Shown piece by piece: positions 34,290 to 47,900 of a stretch of DNA of 64,000 nt; the first letter of the stretch is position 1, and every line of letters begins with the position of its first letter. The translations under genes were made by a program, and so were the position numbers. Below the pieces are notes generated by a model, which had not been told where the DNA came from, did not search any database, and saw nothing but the letters and a program-made list of their open reading frames with translations. The DNA is from Charina bottae (Eukaryota > Chordata > Lepidosauria > Squamata > Charinaidae), in NCBI GenBank assembly GCA_023362775.1, contig JALMGJ010000005.1, positions 85,880,921 to 85,944,920 on the forward strand, in the 5' to 3' direction.

Positions 34290-35261
34290 TAAATATATGT
34301 ACATATTAAATGAAAGGCGTCTAAGATCAAGTTATGTGTTTAACAGAGGCATGTATAAATGCTGAAGCTGGTTATTTGATAATCCTTTCCTAAGATGAGA
34401 AAGAATAGTTTGCCTTAACTGCCAAGTGCAGAGAAAATGTTTTAAAATTATAGTGTATGACAAATTAGAGGTGGCTTTGTTTTCTCCCCTCTTTCCAATG
34501 CCGAAACGTAAGCTACTCTCCTCCTCCTTTTCTTACCTTGTTTATCTTGAAAACACACTTTAATGCCTGTGGTGTTTCTTTTAACCTTCTTGAACTCTGG
34601 TGATTTCATTCATGTGATTTGTTGTTGAATGACCTTTCAAGGATTTCACAAAACATGACCTTTTTCTTGTCAAACATTCAAGGGTTTGTCAGGCAAAGCT
34701 GTCAGGGCGACAATGCTTGTTTTGCTCATTATAACTAATGTGCTTCCAGCATTCTTGAAAATGCAAAACTTATTTTTCTTCATGAGACAGGGGCTCATTG
34801 TTTTGGAAAAGAAATAAGTTTGGGACGGACAATACCATACAACATGCAACTTGCTTGGGGTTTATAGTTACAGAAGCAGATGTTCTGCAAATTAATTTGG
34901 CATGGCTACTAAATTCATCTTGGTCTGGGGGCTTCCAAGAGCATGGATTGCTATTTAGAGGGATCTCAGCCAGTTTCTTATGATATAGCAGGTTCCTAAC
35001 TTTCCTTGAGGTCACCTTCTTTATCTGGGAAATGCCTTTTTAGAGACCCACCCATGAGAGAGAGAGAAAGAGAGAGATTCATTGTCTGGGGCACAATCAA
35101 TTTCCCTGTGCATACTGTAAAAAGCTAGCATCTCAGCTAGGATATTTTCCCCCAAATAACAAGTATTCTATCTGAATGTTTTCAAAATGCAGGTGCATTT
35201 AATCCTCTGGGCTCTCACTTTCCTTTTAAAGAACTATATTCTGGCAATGGCAAACCGCTTC
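34290..35261. other. No gene recognised
   Basis: Unique-looking sequence with a GA-rich run at 35058-35080. Confidence 0.4.
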
Positions 35262-35345
35262 TGTAATTTTATTTATTTATTTAATTTATTATTAAATTTA
35301 TACACCGCCCATCTCATTATAAAAGTGACTCTGGGTGGCTTACTT
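35262..35345 (-). mobile_element. L2/CR1-type LINE 3' tail
   Basis: Minus-strand tail only (plus: TTTATTTATTTAATTTATT, CACCGCCCATCTCATTATAA, GACTCTGGGTGGC). Confidence 0.65.
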
Positions 35346-36176
35346 GTCAGTAATACTGACAAGAAGACATAGAGGTAGGTTTGAACTCAACAAAAGGGCC
35401 CTTTTGTCTTTACCATCATATAAAAACGTGAGAGTCTGTGCGCAGTTGAGGCAGGGTAGAAATGTGATCAATCCATCCATCCATCAATCTGTACTTTCAA
35501 GTCAACAAGCGTTATCAGGCGGGGTGGTTTTCTGGCACATGACTCAGAGCAACACTTGGCTCTAACAGGTGAGCTGAAGAATTCACCAACTTTCCTTAAA
35601 CCTTGGATGTTCTTGCTTTTTGAATTACTGGGCATAGATGATGGGTCTCTTGTCAGTGTTAGTGGTAGGATACAGATGTATGAAACTATATGAAGCTAAG
35701 GGCAGCATACTCTGATCCAGGCCATTCCATACTTACCTAAGTAGCAGTAAGGTAAAGTTTAATACATTTTCCAGAAGTGAAACATAAAACACTAATGCCT
35801 GTTTTTCATTCAGTTGCCAGAATACTGAAAAACAGCCATAGATTTGATCCTTGGTAAAAGAACACCTCTTCTATGTTTTCCCCTATATCTCTCAAAACGA
35901 TGAAAACTGAAACTTCAGGAAAGGGGCCATAAATTACCTCATGATATTTTGTTTTCCTTATGACAATTGGCATGGCATATCAGGAGAAACTGATCCATGC
36001 TTTTTATCGCAATGCCCATGTGGCCGCTCTGTGCACTGTTCTACAGGTATATTAGTGGAACTGGCTATTTCCAGCTTAGAAAGTGAGTGTCAGTGGAGCA
36101 CCTCCAATCAGGAAGATCTAGAGTTCTTAATAAGACACCTTATTATGAAGCTGCTTTATAGTTAATCATATTCTTG
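35346..36176. other. No gene or repeat recognised
   Basis: A short CATC run lies at 35471-35487. No motif-bearing frame. Confidence 0.4.
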
Positions 36177-36262
36177 AAGGTGGTTTAATTGAGATTCTTG
36201 CATAGTGCAGTGGGTTGGATGATCCTTGTAGTCCCTTCTACCTCTACAGTTCTGTGACTCTT
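36177..36262 (+). mobile_element. CR1 LINE 3' end
   Basis: TTTAATTGAGATTCTTGCAT, GGGTTGGATGATCCTTGTAG and CCCTTCTACCTCTACAGTTC follow the order of the amniote CR1 3' UTR, which ends with an ATTCTATG-like octamer (here TTCTGTGAC). Confidence 0.75.
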
Positions 36263-37884
36263 GTGTTTCTACCGCATTGCCCTGATGAGGTTAGTGTTGT
36301 CTACCTGAACTGGAAATGGTTCTCTGATTATGTCAACCTTCCTCAACCTGAATCAGGTTTTGGCCCTGAGTTTTCATTGGCAAGACAATGCAAGTTGGAG
36401 TTAGATGGCAGTACCTAGTTGACCTTCTGAACTGGCTATAAGCTGGAAAGTGTAGTAGAAAAAACCACCTTGGAAGAAGGAAACGGCAGGCTCTTCTTCA
36501 CTGTTGCCAAGGAAAGGACCTGGACATGTCCATGAAATAACTAAGAGTTGAACTTGACTTCAGGATGTTTTTAAATCCTCAGCTCGTGGCAGCACTTAAT
36601 TTTTCAATATGTTTATCTTATTTGTTTAATGTACCAATATAGCATTTTGCCATCTTTACCGGTCCCAAGCCATCTGTGTATACTCTTCTTTGTTGACCTC
36701 TCTCTCTATGTGCCTTTGTTTTCATATCATCACTAAGCTGCTTATTCAGCAATATCAGCTTTATTAATTTTATTTATACCCCATATTTTTGTTCTGACAA
36801 GTACTCTATTGCCTTCTATTTTTTTCTTCCATTGGAATTGTTTCCAACTGTGCTTTTAGTACCTCCTATTTAAAGAACTACTACCCATCTTAAGCACTTT
36901 TCCATTAGTTTCTCCTACTTAACCTGACTTTATTTAGCCTTAAATGGTCACTTTTCACTCATGATTTCTGCTACTTCTCCTTCCTTGTCTTAAGTTGTCC
37001 CCATTGGCTAGTATTAGGTCAAATACTGAAAGTTGTTAGTAAGACAAATCTGAATTTCCTGGAAGGGCCATGCACTCAGATACGTGCAAACAGATTCTTT
37101 ACACAATCTGCAGTTTGATTTGGAAATAATCTTCTATATCTTCTTGGGTAAGCAATAATAGAAATCAATATTGCTTTTATTTGATCCTATACTGCTCTCT
37201 CTGGTATCACCAAATTCGTTCATTTGAATTTCTCAGTAGGCATGGATACTTTAACAGTGCAACTCCTATTTCGCTCTATTGCATTTTGTTTTTATCTGTT
37301 ACTTAAAATATATAGAGGTCCAAGATAATTCACTTTAGTTAGTTATGAAAATTGATAAATATTTTGAATGTATATTTGAGATTGTATTTGGCTTTGGGGA
37401 GAGAATTCAGAAATCTTCGGGATGAAAAATATATTCTTCCTACAGAATTACCTCTTCTGTGAAGAGCAGCTGTTTTTTTTTTTAAAAAAAAAGTTATACT
37501 GAAGATGTGGAAAGAATATTTATTTCACAGACCTCTTTTCTTCTTTCAGTCTATAGTCTTTAATTCCCTGAGAAATGAACAACATCTTAGTATTTATTTT
37601 ATTTCATTTCTTGCAGTCTTGTAAGAAAGTCTTTCTCATTAAGCTATTAAGGACGTATTGAGAAATTTTCTGATGGCTAGATAGATTTCAGAAAAGTAGT
37701 TCTTGGACTTCTTAGGTAAATAAAAACTTTATATCAATGTCTGTCAGAGCAAGAGATACTTGATATGTATTTGGTATTTGATACGTATTTCAGACATTGT
37801 AGCTGAAACAAAGTGGGTTTGGAATGATTTTTGTGGAAAAAATATTTTTGAGGAATTTATTCAGAGAGATGAAATCAAATATAA
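36263..37884. other. No gene or repeat recognised
   Basis: AT-rich unique-looking DNA. Confidence 0.4.
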
Positions 37885-38028
37885 GTGATCCCTTACCCCC
37901 TCCCCTCACGCGCGGTTAAATGGTGAATTGTATAATTGATGTATATATATGGTTGTAAGCCGCCTAGAGTCCTCCATTAGGGAGGGGATAGGCGGGGTAT
38001 AAATATCAGAATAATAATAATAATAACT
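37885..38028 (+). mobile_element. Composite SINE 3' fragment (same family as 1.4 kb)
   Basis: CCCTTACCCCCTCCCCTCAC, GCGCGGTTAAAT and TAAGCCGCCTAGAGTCCTCC repeat the last ~140 bp of the element at 1419-1905 with few differences. It ends in (AAT)n. Confidence 0.75.
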
Positions 38029-38043
38029 TCCTTGATGAATGCC

Positions 38044-38095
38044 TTCATTCATTCATTCATTCATTCATTCATTCATTCATTCATTCATTCATTCA
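38044..38095. repeat. (ATTC)n microsatellite
   Basis: Thirteen ATTC units. Confidence 0.95.
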
Positions 38096-38788
38096 AACTT
38101 TGTCCCAATCTCAGGACTTACAGTAATCAGCAGAAGCTAAACAACAAACAAACAAAAGAAAAACCCATAACTTATTTTTCTCCTCAGTAAATACTGGTAT
38201 ATGTGGCCAGCCCAGGCAGATACATATGATATTGAGGCCTGGACATCATTGCATGAAGGAACAAATTAGCTTATGGGATAATCATAACTTTCTTTTCATA
38301 TTTCCTGCAACTGTTTATTTGTGTAATAAACTAATGTGAAAGTGAATTTTTTGAAAATATTTTAATAATCAAGAAGGGATCTAATAGGGGACAGACTCAG
38401 TAACTTTTGTAAAAATAATACATAGAATTGCTTACAGCCATATAAATATGCGCTGGGTAGTGGACGGTAAACATTGATACAGCTGACACTCTCCTTCCTA
38501 CACAAAATGAGCAGTAATTGTTCTATACTACATATATAAAAGAAGTGCATTAAGCACTTGTTCTCTAAGGTTCCCAAATAATCACCTTTTTTATATAGGG
38601 TCTGCCTCCAGTTGTTTAAGAGAGACAGGCCAGCACAGCTGTCTTCATCTAGGTCTCTGCAGATAATGGATATCAACTTCAATATGCCTGATATATTTTT
38701 CATGAGGTGCCTTCATTATTCTAAAACCAAAGTTATGATCATCTGTCTGTCTTATCTCTGTCTATCTGTCTCTGATTAGTGGCCATAT
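38096..38788. other. No gene recognised
   Basis: A 113-codon minus frame (38362-38703) has no domain or splice context. Confidence 0.4.
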
Positions 38789-38790
38789 TA

Positions 38791-39214
38791 CAGGTAGTCC
38801 TCGCTTACCAACTGCCTTGTTTAGTGATTGTTCAAAGGTACACCAATGTAAAAAAAAGGCTTTGTGATCAGTCATTGCATTTACAGTTGTCGCAACATCC
38901 CACTGTCATGTGATCAGTTGGGTGCTTTGCAACCAGTGCGCGTTTACGACCGTCACAGCATCCCATGGTCACGTGATCATTTGTGTGCTTCGCAACCGGC
39001 TTGTGACAAGCAGAGTTAATAGAGATGGTGGAAGTAAAATTGTAAGTTGCAGTCATGTGATTTTTCTCTTAGCAACTGCAGCACTTCACTTAACAATTGA
39101 AGAGGAAGTAAGGTTGTAAGCCCGTTGCGGTCACATAATTTTCCACTTAGCGACCACGGCGCTTAGTGACCGAGTTCCCAGTCCCAATTATGGTTGCTAA
39201 GTGAGGGCTACCTG
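38791..39214. mobile_element. TA-flanked (Tc1/mariner, Tigger-like) MITE, copy 2
   Basis: Ends CAGGTAGTCCTCGCTTACC and, reversed, CAGGTAGCCCTCACTTAGC, bounded by TA at 38789-38790 and 39215-39216. The interior contains three CAC-type GTGATC modules, including GGTCACGTGATC. No transposase. Confidence 0.8.
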
Positions 39215-39216
39215 TA

Positions 39217-39764
39217 TTGAGCAAGTGAGGCAATACAAATACTTGGGCATAATGTTTCAGGATTTGGGGATATGGAATGCCCCAAACCCTTCAGGTCACA
39301 GAAAAGGGCCAGAGGTCTGCATTTGCCAATTTAAATTTTATTTTTAATCAAATGGGTGGCCTATTTATACCACTGGGTCTCTGGGTTTTCCAGAGGGAAA
39401 TAATTGCCTAACCTTTTTACACTATATGAGCATGTACCTATAAAGAAAAGACTTTCACCATCTTAAGAAAGCATACTCTACGATGTAGCAATTTTTGGTA
39501 TTGCACATTGGGTTCCAAATGCTGGGCTGCAAACTGAAGCTGGCTTTATTTCCTTAGAAGTCCAGATTTTGCAAAGCAAATACAAATACTAAAGTTTTGA
39601 CTGAAACTGATATATTGTCCAGAAAGCCTTGCCCCCTGAACCCTGTAGGATCAACATCAGTCCAGGTAGATAGTTCCACTGGAATCAAAACTAAGAGATT
39701 GCAGCTTTCTCCATTCTTATGGCATCAGTTGGATATGCAGAAGCTCAAGTGATGATAAAAGAGG
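39217..39764. other. No gene or repeat recognised
   Basis: Unique-looking. Confidence 0.4.
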
Positions 39765-39772
39765 GTCTATTG

Positions 39773-39906
39773 CAGTGTTTCTCAATCTCAGTGACTTTAA
39801 GACCTATGGACTTCAACTCCCAGAATTCCCCAGCCAACATGCTGACTGAGGAATTCTGGGAGTTGAAGTCCACAGGTCTTAAAGTTGCTGAGATTGGGAA
39901 ACACTG
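39773..39906. mobile_element. Palindromic hAT MITE (134 bp)
   Basis: Near-perfect palindrome: CAGTGTTTCTCAATCTCAGT to CAGAATTCCCCAGCC, mirrored as GAGGAATTCTGGGAGTTGAA to GAAACACTG. Flanks GTCTATTG and GTCTATGG (39765-39772, 39907-39914) match in seven of eight bases, consistent with a hAT TSD. Related elements are at 28985 and 40183. Confidence 0.85.
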
Positions 39907-40182
39907 GTCTATGGGATATTGATGAATAACCCTTAGCAGAACCCATCAGTTATTGTGCAGTTGGAAATCCAACTCAATTTTTACCTCACCTTCTCACCAT
40001 TTTATCGACCTTTCTCAAGGCACCAGCGTGCTTTTTCTTTCTTCTTTTCTTGTCTTCTGCAATTATGCAAGGTAGGTTTGTGTTTTGGGATCAGCTGAGT
40101 CAGTGGGACATGTACTGTGTAGTGTTCTTTCTACGGGGTATCCTGACATTTATTCATGACACCTCTTCTAACAACTAGATCA

Positions 40183-40243
40183 GTGTTTCTCAACCTCAGC
40201 CATTTTAAGATGTGTGGATTTCAACTCCCAGAATACCCCTAGA
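40183..40243 (+). mobile_element. Half copy of the palindromic hAT MITE
   Basis: CAGTGTTTCTCAACCTCAGC to TTTCAACTCCCAGAATACCC matches the left arm only; the right arm is absent. Confidence 0.75.
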
Positions 40244-40790
40244 TAGACCAGATCTTTTATGTCAACCTCCTTTTATCAGATTTAAACCCAGACACCACCT
40301 ATAATGTGGCAAATTTTGTCGCTGGAACTATGGATCTTTGGAAACAAATAGTGTTGCAGATGTTACAAAGATGGACCTGCACGCTTAGATTTAACTTTGC
40401 CACTGTCACCAATATTCCAAACTTGGATTATTATTTTTTCTGCTGTTTGCGCCTGTTAATGACTTCTTTTTCTCTTCCACACCTTTGATCTTTCATCAAA
40501 TTAAATATACCAGATCTACAGTTTAAGGATAGCAATGCAAATACTTAGTTCATTATACTTTATAATTGTTTGATCTGACTATTTTTGCAGATTGCTTGAT
40601 CTGCTGATGACTTCTAGTCTTTTTGTTTTGTTTTACTCATTTTTGCTACTCTGTTTTATCATCTATGTTGTATAGCTGGACTTTATATTCTGGGATATAG
40701 ATCTCCAAACAAATTTAAGTAAGGTGCTACACCCCAATATTTATCATTTTCTTCCAAAGGGGTTTGTTTCAGCCTCCTATTTATCATCCA
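40244..40790. other. No gene or repeat recognised
   Basis: AT-rich sequence. Confidence 0.4.
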
Positions 40791-40860
40791 TTGTTGTTTG
40801 TTGTTTATTTGTTCAGTCGCTTCCGACTCTTCGTGACTTCATGGACCAGCCCACGCCAGA
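40791..40860 (-). mobile_element. Bov-B 3' tail fragment
   Basis: TTGTTTATTTGTTCAGTCGC, TTCCGACTCTTCGTGACTTC and ATGGACCAGCCCACGCCAGA match the last ~65 bp of the Bov-B at 19.6 kb. Very short 5' truncation. Confidence 0.9.
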
Positions 40861-43800
40861 ATTGTGAAATTTTGTAAGGCTTTCACCTTAGCCAGGCTGG
40901 ACGCTCTGCCCTCAGCAGTCCTTTTTGGACATTTTAAGGGTACCCCTATGCACCTTCGGTTATGTTCATGTGGTAATGGCTTAATTTATTTTAATGAATT
41001 TCATTTGGCTTTTTAAAAATATGCCTAAGAATATCTGGTAACCTTTGACCCTAATGTTTTTTTTCTTGCTTTTTGGGGATAGTATCTCATTCCCATTGAA
41101 GTGCCAGTTGGGTTTGGAAAGGACCATTTCCCCAAACTCTTGTTTTCTTTTAAATAATGTGTTGTGCAAATTTGGGGTTGAATCTCCTTGCTCAAGGAGT
41201 GTAGCTACCTTTACCACTTCCAGCCCAGGCCTATAAATTGGGGGATTTCATAAATCAATGTTTTCCTGTACAAATAAACATGATTGAAGAAATCCATTTT
41301 GCCTTTTCCCTAAATCAAGTTCGTTCTTCTTTTCCTTTGAGATTATTTCAACATTCAGTCTCATACGTCTAGTCAGATGTGGTACAGATCAGGAGAAAGA
41401 ATTGTACCACATGCTGCTGCTGATTGTATCCATTGGCCTCAGAAAATGTATTTTGGGATAGCGCAGTTGTGCATCCTTTTATCACATATAGTCTGTATAA
41501 CGTTCCCATGAAAATGGAGAATAGGAAATAAGAACCAATGCAAAGACAGAGTCTTGAAATGTTTTGCTGAGAAATTGTTAACTTAATATATATATGTGTG
41601 TGTGCGTGTGAAGAAATCAATCCAGCTGTGAACCCTTTAGATGTATGTTTACATATGTTTAAAACATTGGCTTTGATCCAGTGTCTATGTAAGAGATTGC
41701 GTACGCATAGAGAAGCTTGTGTTCATTTTAAAGAAAGCTCGTGATACAGCATGATGGTCATTTGATCCCCACCCTTCTGAATGAACAGTTCTTCCCTTTA
41801 GCTTGCTGAATCTTTAGTCACTGAATCTGGGCCTTTTGCTTCTGAGTTCAAGTTGTTCTGCTAGTAGCAATTATATCAGGAATGCAATCCCCCCCCCCCC
41901 AGGTATTTAAAAGCTCAGTATAGGAGTATGGTTCTTATCTTAGAAGAAGTCTCTTGAATGCAGTGAGATTTATTTCTGTCTAAATATGTAAAAGATTATA
42001 CTGTTTAAATACTTTTTGGAACTCCAGTAAACCGACTAGAGCTCATAAATGAAATGCTATTTATCCTCGTCTTAAAACGTTAAGGTCTTTATTTTAATTT
42101 TTAAAGTGTAACTTTTGGGGGGAAGTTTCTCTTTTTAATATGACAGTGCTGAGAGATATTAATTTTGCTTTTTCTGTTCTGTTGCTCCTAATACAAACAA
42201 GCTACTATGAGTCAATCTTTAATTTAAGGGTCTGTGGTTTTATGTGATGGTAGATATATAAAAGACATTTTTAGATATCCTTAAATAGCAAATATTTGTG
42301 GGTGCTTTCAATAATCTGGGCATATCAGTACCATAGGCTTAAATTGGTTTAATAGACATCTCCACTTTTTTTGGGGGACCTATGGCTTTGCTAGGAGAGG
42401 TATACATCTTGAGTGGAATTCTCAGCATCTTCACTTCCCTGCAATATCTGTTTTTTTTTAGCTGATTTGTCTTAATAGTATAAAAATATCCTCTCTATAT
42501 GACCATTTTGTAGTGAATTCCACAGCCAGTTTGAAGTGTTTTCCAAACATTATATTGTAGCTCCTAACACTATTAATAAGTCCTACCTATGAACGTTTAT
42601 ACTACTCTTACAAAGGCGGTTCCTATAATTTGTTTGTTTCTTTGGAGGATGGTGAGAAATTAGGGTGAGTGGAATGCTGAAAATTGGACAACTGTGTAAG
42701 TATAGCCTACAATTCTGCAGTGTGAAATATACAAAGCATTTATCTATTTTCAAGTCATTTTCAGTATAATTTTAGAGCAGAGAAAGTATTTTCAGAATAT
42801 GGACATATATCTTAGTATGTAATGTGATGTAATCTGACATACATTTCTCTTGAATGTGATGAATGTAATTAGTTTTGAAAAACCTTTTAATTGCTAAGTA
42901 CAGCTGTCACTTTGTAATACTTATGATTGCACAGATGGGAATATTAATGCATGGGTTTGCTTCATTGTTCTTCTAACTTCTCATCTATTCCTTCAGTGGA
43001 TATTTACCACGGATAATCCTACCTTTAATTTGCTGAAAAGTTACTAATTCCATTGAAAGTCATTGTTCCAAAATGTTACGGGTAGATGATTGGTGCATTC
43101 CACTGTAATGAAGGACATATGGAATACAACTCTTCAGACAGTTACAACTATTATTAAAATCAAAATACTCATTTGACTGATAGAAATACTTCATACCCCA
43201 GTCTTCTCCCACCTGGGTCCCTGAGCTCTTCCTTGCAGATTTCTCTTCTGGAGGAGAGATGTCAACATATGGTTACGATCTCTGTATTCTCTGACCAGAT
43301 TTGGTTTCTGCAGAGTTCATGAGAAGATAAATTTTGTCCTAGTAATACTATAGTGACTCATAAATAAATGGTTACCCTTTGGTGCTTACAGTTTTCATTA
43401 AAGCAGCCTGAGCTTTGTTATTGACACCGTAGGTTGCCTATTCAGGGAAATGCAGTAAAATTTATCAGTGTGCTTCCTACACCTAATAAATCATCCAAGC
43501 AGGGAACCATATGGCAGATAAGACCTTGAAAATGTGGCTTCAGCATGTGTATAGTCAAGTTGCTGAAATCTTGAATGATTACAGCCGGGGTGCGTTTTCC
43601 TCTGGAATATCTTACCAGTATTATACATGCCATTTGTTTGTTCCTTCCGGTCTTTTCCTTTTCTTGCCCTCCTTTTCCTTCCATTCTTTTGTTCTTCTTC
43701 TCCCCCCACACCTATTTTTTTGGAGGGGGAGGAGAGAAAGACTGCTGTTTTTTGAGAAAAAATATCCCTCACCCTTCTAAAGCCGATAAGACATTTTTAT

Positions 43801-44619
43801 AATGCCTTGCTGGTGGGAGGAAGAAGGGCAGAGAGAAGCAGAGACTGATGGGAAAGGATGATATATGTGGCGGCTCTGTCCCAACTCTCCTCTAGCCCAT
43901 TGTCATTAATCATAGCTATTAAGGGTTCCCCCCTCCTCCAGAGCTGCCTTGTCTGCACACCGCCTCAGAAAAGCCATTGTGTTTTGTTCATGCCACAACC
44001 AAGAAGAAGGAGGGAATCTTTTCAGAAGTACTGCTGTGTTACTACTTCCAGTACTACTCTTCCTAGGATTTTTGTCCCATAAGGAAAAAAATAGAATTCA
44101 GTTGGCTGTTCCTGGTCCTGTGTAGAGACACCATCCCCAACCACAAAATTCTCAGAGAGATTTTCCGGTAATGGATTTCTTATCCATTCAGTGATTGGGA
44201 GGGGGGAGGTTTTTTAAAAAAGTGGTCTGGAAGACTTTCAGGGACAACTTGCAGATCACAAGGCTATCATAGCTAGGAGAGATGGCCTTTGTAAAGCATT
44301 TGTAAAGGAGTGGCTGAGATGCAGGAAATAAGAAGAGAAATCTTTGCAGAGTATGAACATGTGGCGGTTGTCTTTACTAGAGTCTCCTAAGCTTGGGATA
44401 ACAACTAAAAACCTATTCATCTTTGTGTTTTATCAAGAAAGCGGGTGAAAAGGGCTTAATTTGTCTGATTATAGACTTCTGAAATGTGATTCTTTAAAAT
44501 TCAAACACATCTTGGCCCAACTTACTTAGTAAGGCAGTTTGAATTCTAAAAGTATATGTCGGAAAATACCAAAGACAATGGACAAAGTCCCAAGGAAAAA
44601 CATATCCCCTTCCAGGATG
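40861..44619. other. Long stretch without recognised genes; low repeat content
   Basis: AT-rich, nearly transposon-free. C-run at 41888-41898. 43490-44080 has CNE-like blocks (TTGTCATTAATCATAGCTAT, AATCTTGAATGATTACAGCC) beside a pyrimidine-rich run. No coding exon supported. Confidence 0.35.
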
Positions 44620-44940
44620 GTCTGCAATCATGACCCCAAACATGGACATCTTAACAAGCTCACAGTCACTCATGCCTTAGTCACCTTCTGATTGGATTAC
44701 TGAAGTGCGGTCTACATGGGGCTGTCCTTGAAGAGTATTTGGTAGCTTCAGCTGGTACAAAAAGTAGTAGGCAGTTAGAGGTGCTTTTCATTAGGCACAT
44801 GTGACACCTCTGCTCCGTGAGCTACATTGGTTGCCAGTATCCTTCTGGGTACAATTCAAGGTCCTCGTAATTACCTTTAAAACCCTTCGTGACTTTGGGC
44901 TCCTACTTACAGGCCCATCTCTTCCAGGTAGTATCTACCC
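44620..44940 (+). mobile_element. L2/CR1-type LINE internal fragment
   Basis: Plus-strand translation in shifting frames gives LDY, LQLVQK and TLVA-ILLGTIQ in the order of the family's C-terminal reverse transcriptase (DYCN, LQLVQN, LHWLPV--FKVL). The following GTAATTACCTTTAAAACCCT matches ITFKAL at 56.57 kb. Multiple stops; no tail present. Confidence 0.6.
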
Positions 44941-47900
44941 ATTGTGATGACTCACTCCTTTGATATTAACTTAGAAACTTTTAGCACAAGCCATGATAGG
45001 ATATGAAAAAGTTCTTTTATTAATACAAGTGAATAGAATCGACAATGTGTGGCATTTTGGGAAGAGGGTAAGGCCATTCTACAGGATGTTTGAAAGAATA
45101 GCAATGTTTTCATGAACATTTCTAACACCATGGTTAATGAAAAATATATTTACAGCACAGCATCTGCTATAATTTCAAAATCAGATATAATGGCTCAATA
45201 TGATGCCTTTTAGTTGAAGGAGGTGGCTTCAGTTCACAAATTAACTTGCCAGCTCACAGGTGACTAGGACATTTTTTTAAGAAAAGCAACTCTCCAGTCT
45301 CATTCTTCTAGTTTAACAAGATCCTAGTAGGAAACGTTCATGTACCCATTGTGAATGGAGTCCTGATACTCAACACCCTTGTACTATCTGTCCATCACCA
45401 AGATCAGACTTTTTCTGGTTTGTGGAAGAGACAGTGAGTAACAGTGAAGAAGGTGTCCCAATACCAAACAGATTCAGGCCCTACTTGAAGGACTCAGAGG
45501 AGATCTGTTATGTTTTCTGGCACGCTTTTAAATCAATGTCCCATTCCTAGAGTCAGTAATACATACCAAGATGAAAATCTATAGCTCATCCTCCCACTCA
45601 TTCTTTTGTCTACACTGAATGTTAGGATACCTTCTGTCATGAATTGACATGCTTTGCTCATAAAGAGCAAAGAGTGAAATATAATTTCACACACTAATCT
45701 TCTAAACAACTCCATAGACCATTTGATAAAAATCCAAATAACTGCCCATTTGGGTAAATAATAAGGGTAAACCTCCAATAACTGATTAATTGCCAGATGA
45801 TGATGGTGATGATGGTGGTGGTGATGATGATTTCACTGTGCAGTATAACGGTGCTGTTTTTCTATGGATGAAAGCCTGAAGAGTGGGAAATGGGAAAAGT
45901 TTGATTCACCATCTTGTGAGACCCCAAGAGACACCATCTTGAGCTGCCGCTAGTGCAGCTATCTTTTAATCTTTCTATGACCTGAAAAATAAGCTGTCAC
46001 AAAAGGTGTTCCCGCATTTGGGTGTTTTTGGGCAGAGATTCAAATGCTGCAATGTCTGCAGCCCAACAAAGTGTGGCTGGTGTTTACAACCAGTTGCAGA
46101 GAGTGGAGTATTGGGGAGTGATAGCCTACTTCTGAACAGGCCATTAATTCAAACTGGATCAATACTTCCAAGAAGTGTTTCTAAGCATCCAAGCACTCCT
46201 CCATAATTTTTCCCCCTTTGGGTTTCTGAATGGGAGCAGAAGTAACACTCTTGTAGGCTGGGTAGCTCTGTCCTGTGCTTAGAGTCTGAAGCTGTGGGCA
46301 TTTGCTATGACTGGTGCCTATGACTGGTGTCTGGCTCCCTAGAATCATACTACTCCCTTGTCTGATCCCTGCTCTCTTTCATCTTCCTTGAATGAATATC
46401 CATCTAAGAAGGCTGTGACATGCTGACCATTTCACTGCTACAGCCACAATGGAGAGCAGAATTCTGGCTAAACCTGCAGTGAGTCATGATACAGCACTAG
46501 TAATACAGTTTATAAGACTACTAGCCAACAGACCTCGAACAACACATATCTTGAATGTGAGTCCATTCCTCTGGTTCTTTCTACGGCTGCCTGTTGTGAG
46601 TGAGATGACAAGTCTTCCCTTTTCCATGGTGCCCTTTGTTCTTTGCAGGAGAAATCAAGCCACTGTTTCCAACAGTGCCTTGGAGAGCTCTTCAGGCAAT
46701 CAGTTTCTACTTTCCTTCTGGAGGCTTTTGATGAAGGGAGAAAAAACCCTATTCCATGGCTTTGCTTGATAGTTTGGTTGAGTGTGTGGGATGAATGATA
46801 CGGATTGCTATTGCTAGGCATTGATCAGAGACTTCTTCACATGGGCACTCTGAGAATGTTGTTGCTGAATAACAAGATTGGTGGGTGGTAAGAGAGCTTC
46901 CTGAGATGATGTGGGAATTGATAAGTGTGATGATACATCTCTATGATGTACTAATTCTTCCATGTTTGTTCTTTCTGTTGATTGACTGTAGGCTTGCAGT
47001 TGTGGTGTGGCAGCTGGTGTCTTATATCAGAATTGGAAGATGGGGTTGTAACATGACACCTGAGTGTAATGCAGCAGGATCATAAAAGTTGATGTGGGCT
47101 AGTAATTTTGACTTATTGCCAAAATAGATTTGCCCTTTGTTCTGTGTTGCATGATTGCCAGCCACTAGTCTGTACTCAGTAATAAATTGTAGATTAACTG
47201 GAGAATTTAGAGTGAGTTTGTGTCTGCATCTTGGCTCCCACCCACCATGTGCATTCACAAGGATTTTCATTCTCTATGCATGGAAGAAGGGAAAGCAATG
47301 CATTTTTGAATTTACACCAAATAGCAGACACTGCTCCCCTGAGGTTTTGTTAAGTTCAGTGCATGTGATGGCTTGCGGTGGTGAATATCACGCCCGAGCA
47401 GAATATCATGTTGAAGAAACTAGTAAATTGCATCTGTTTTCCAGATAAATTATGTGCTTAATGGAAAGAAGCATGTCTTCAAGTGTGGTTAGATCCAGCA
47501 TTGAGAAGATGTAAGTAATTGGGGGCCCAAAAGTGAGTCTAATATATGATTAAGATGCAGAATAGTTACTCCTGTTCCTGTTCCTAACTTTGGAAGTGAG
47601 TCTCTTCATTATGAATAAGAAAGGGAGTGTGCTTTTGATGTACCTGGAAACAACTGGGGACACATCTGTAAATCTTTCAAATGGCATATCTTATACCACA
47701 TTTTTTGTGTGTGTGTGCTGGTCTCCTTGGCCATGATTTTTATTTTCTGCAAAGTCATACCTTTTGAGCTGTAAATGCAGCCTGTGCCAAATAGTTCACC
47801 TTGTCTTGAGTAATGAAAATAAACAACTGGTCACTGCACTGACCAATGAAACTAATAAAGATATATGGCATAGGGCTTGCTTGGGGAATCACACACATGC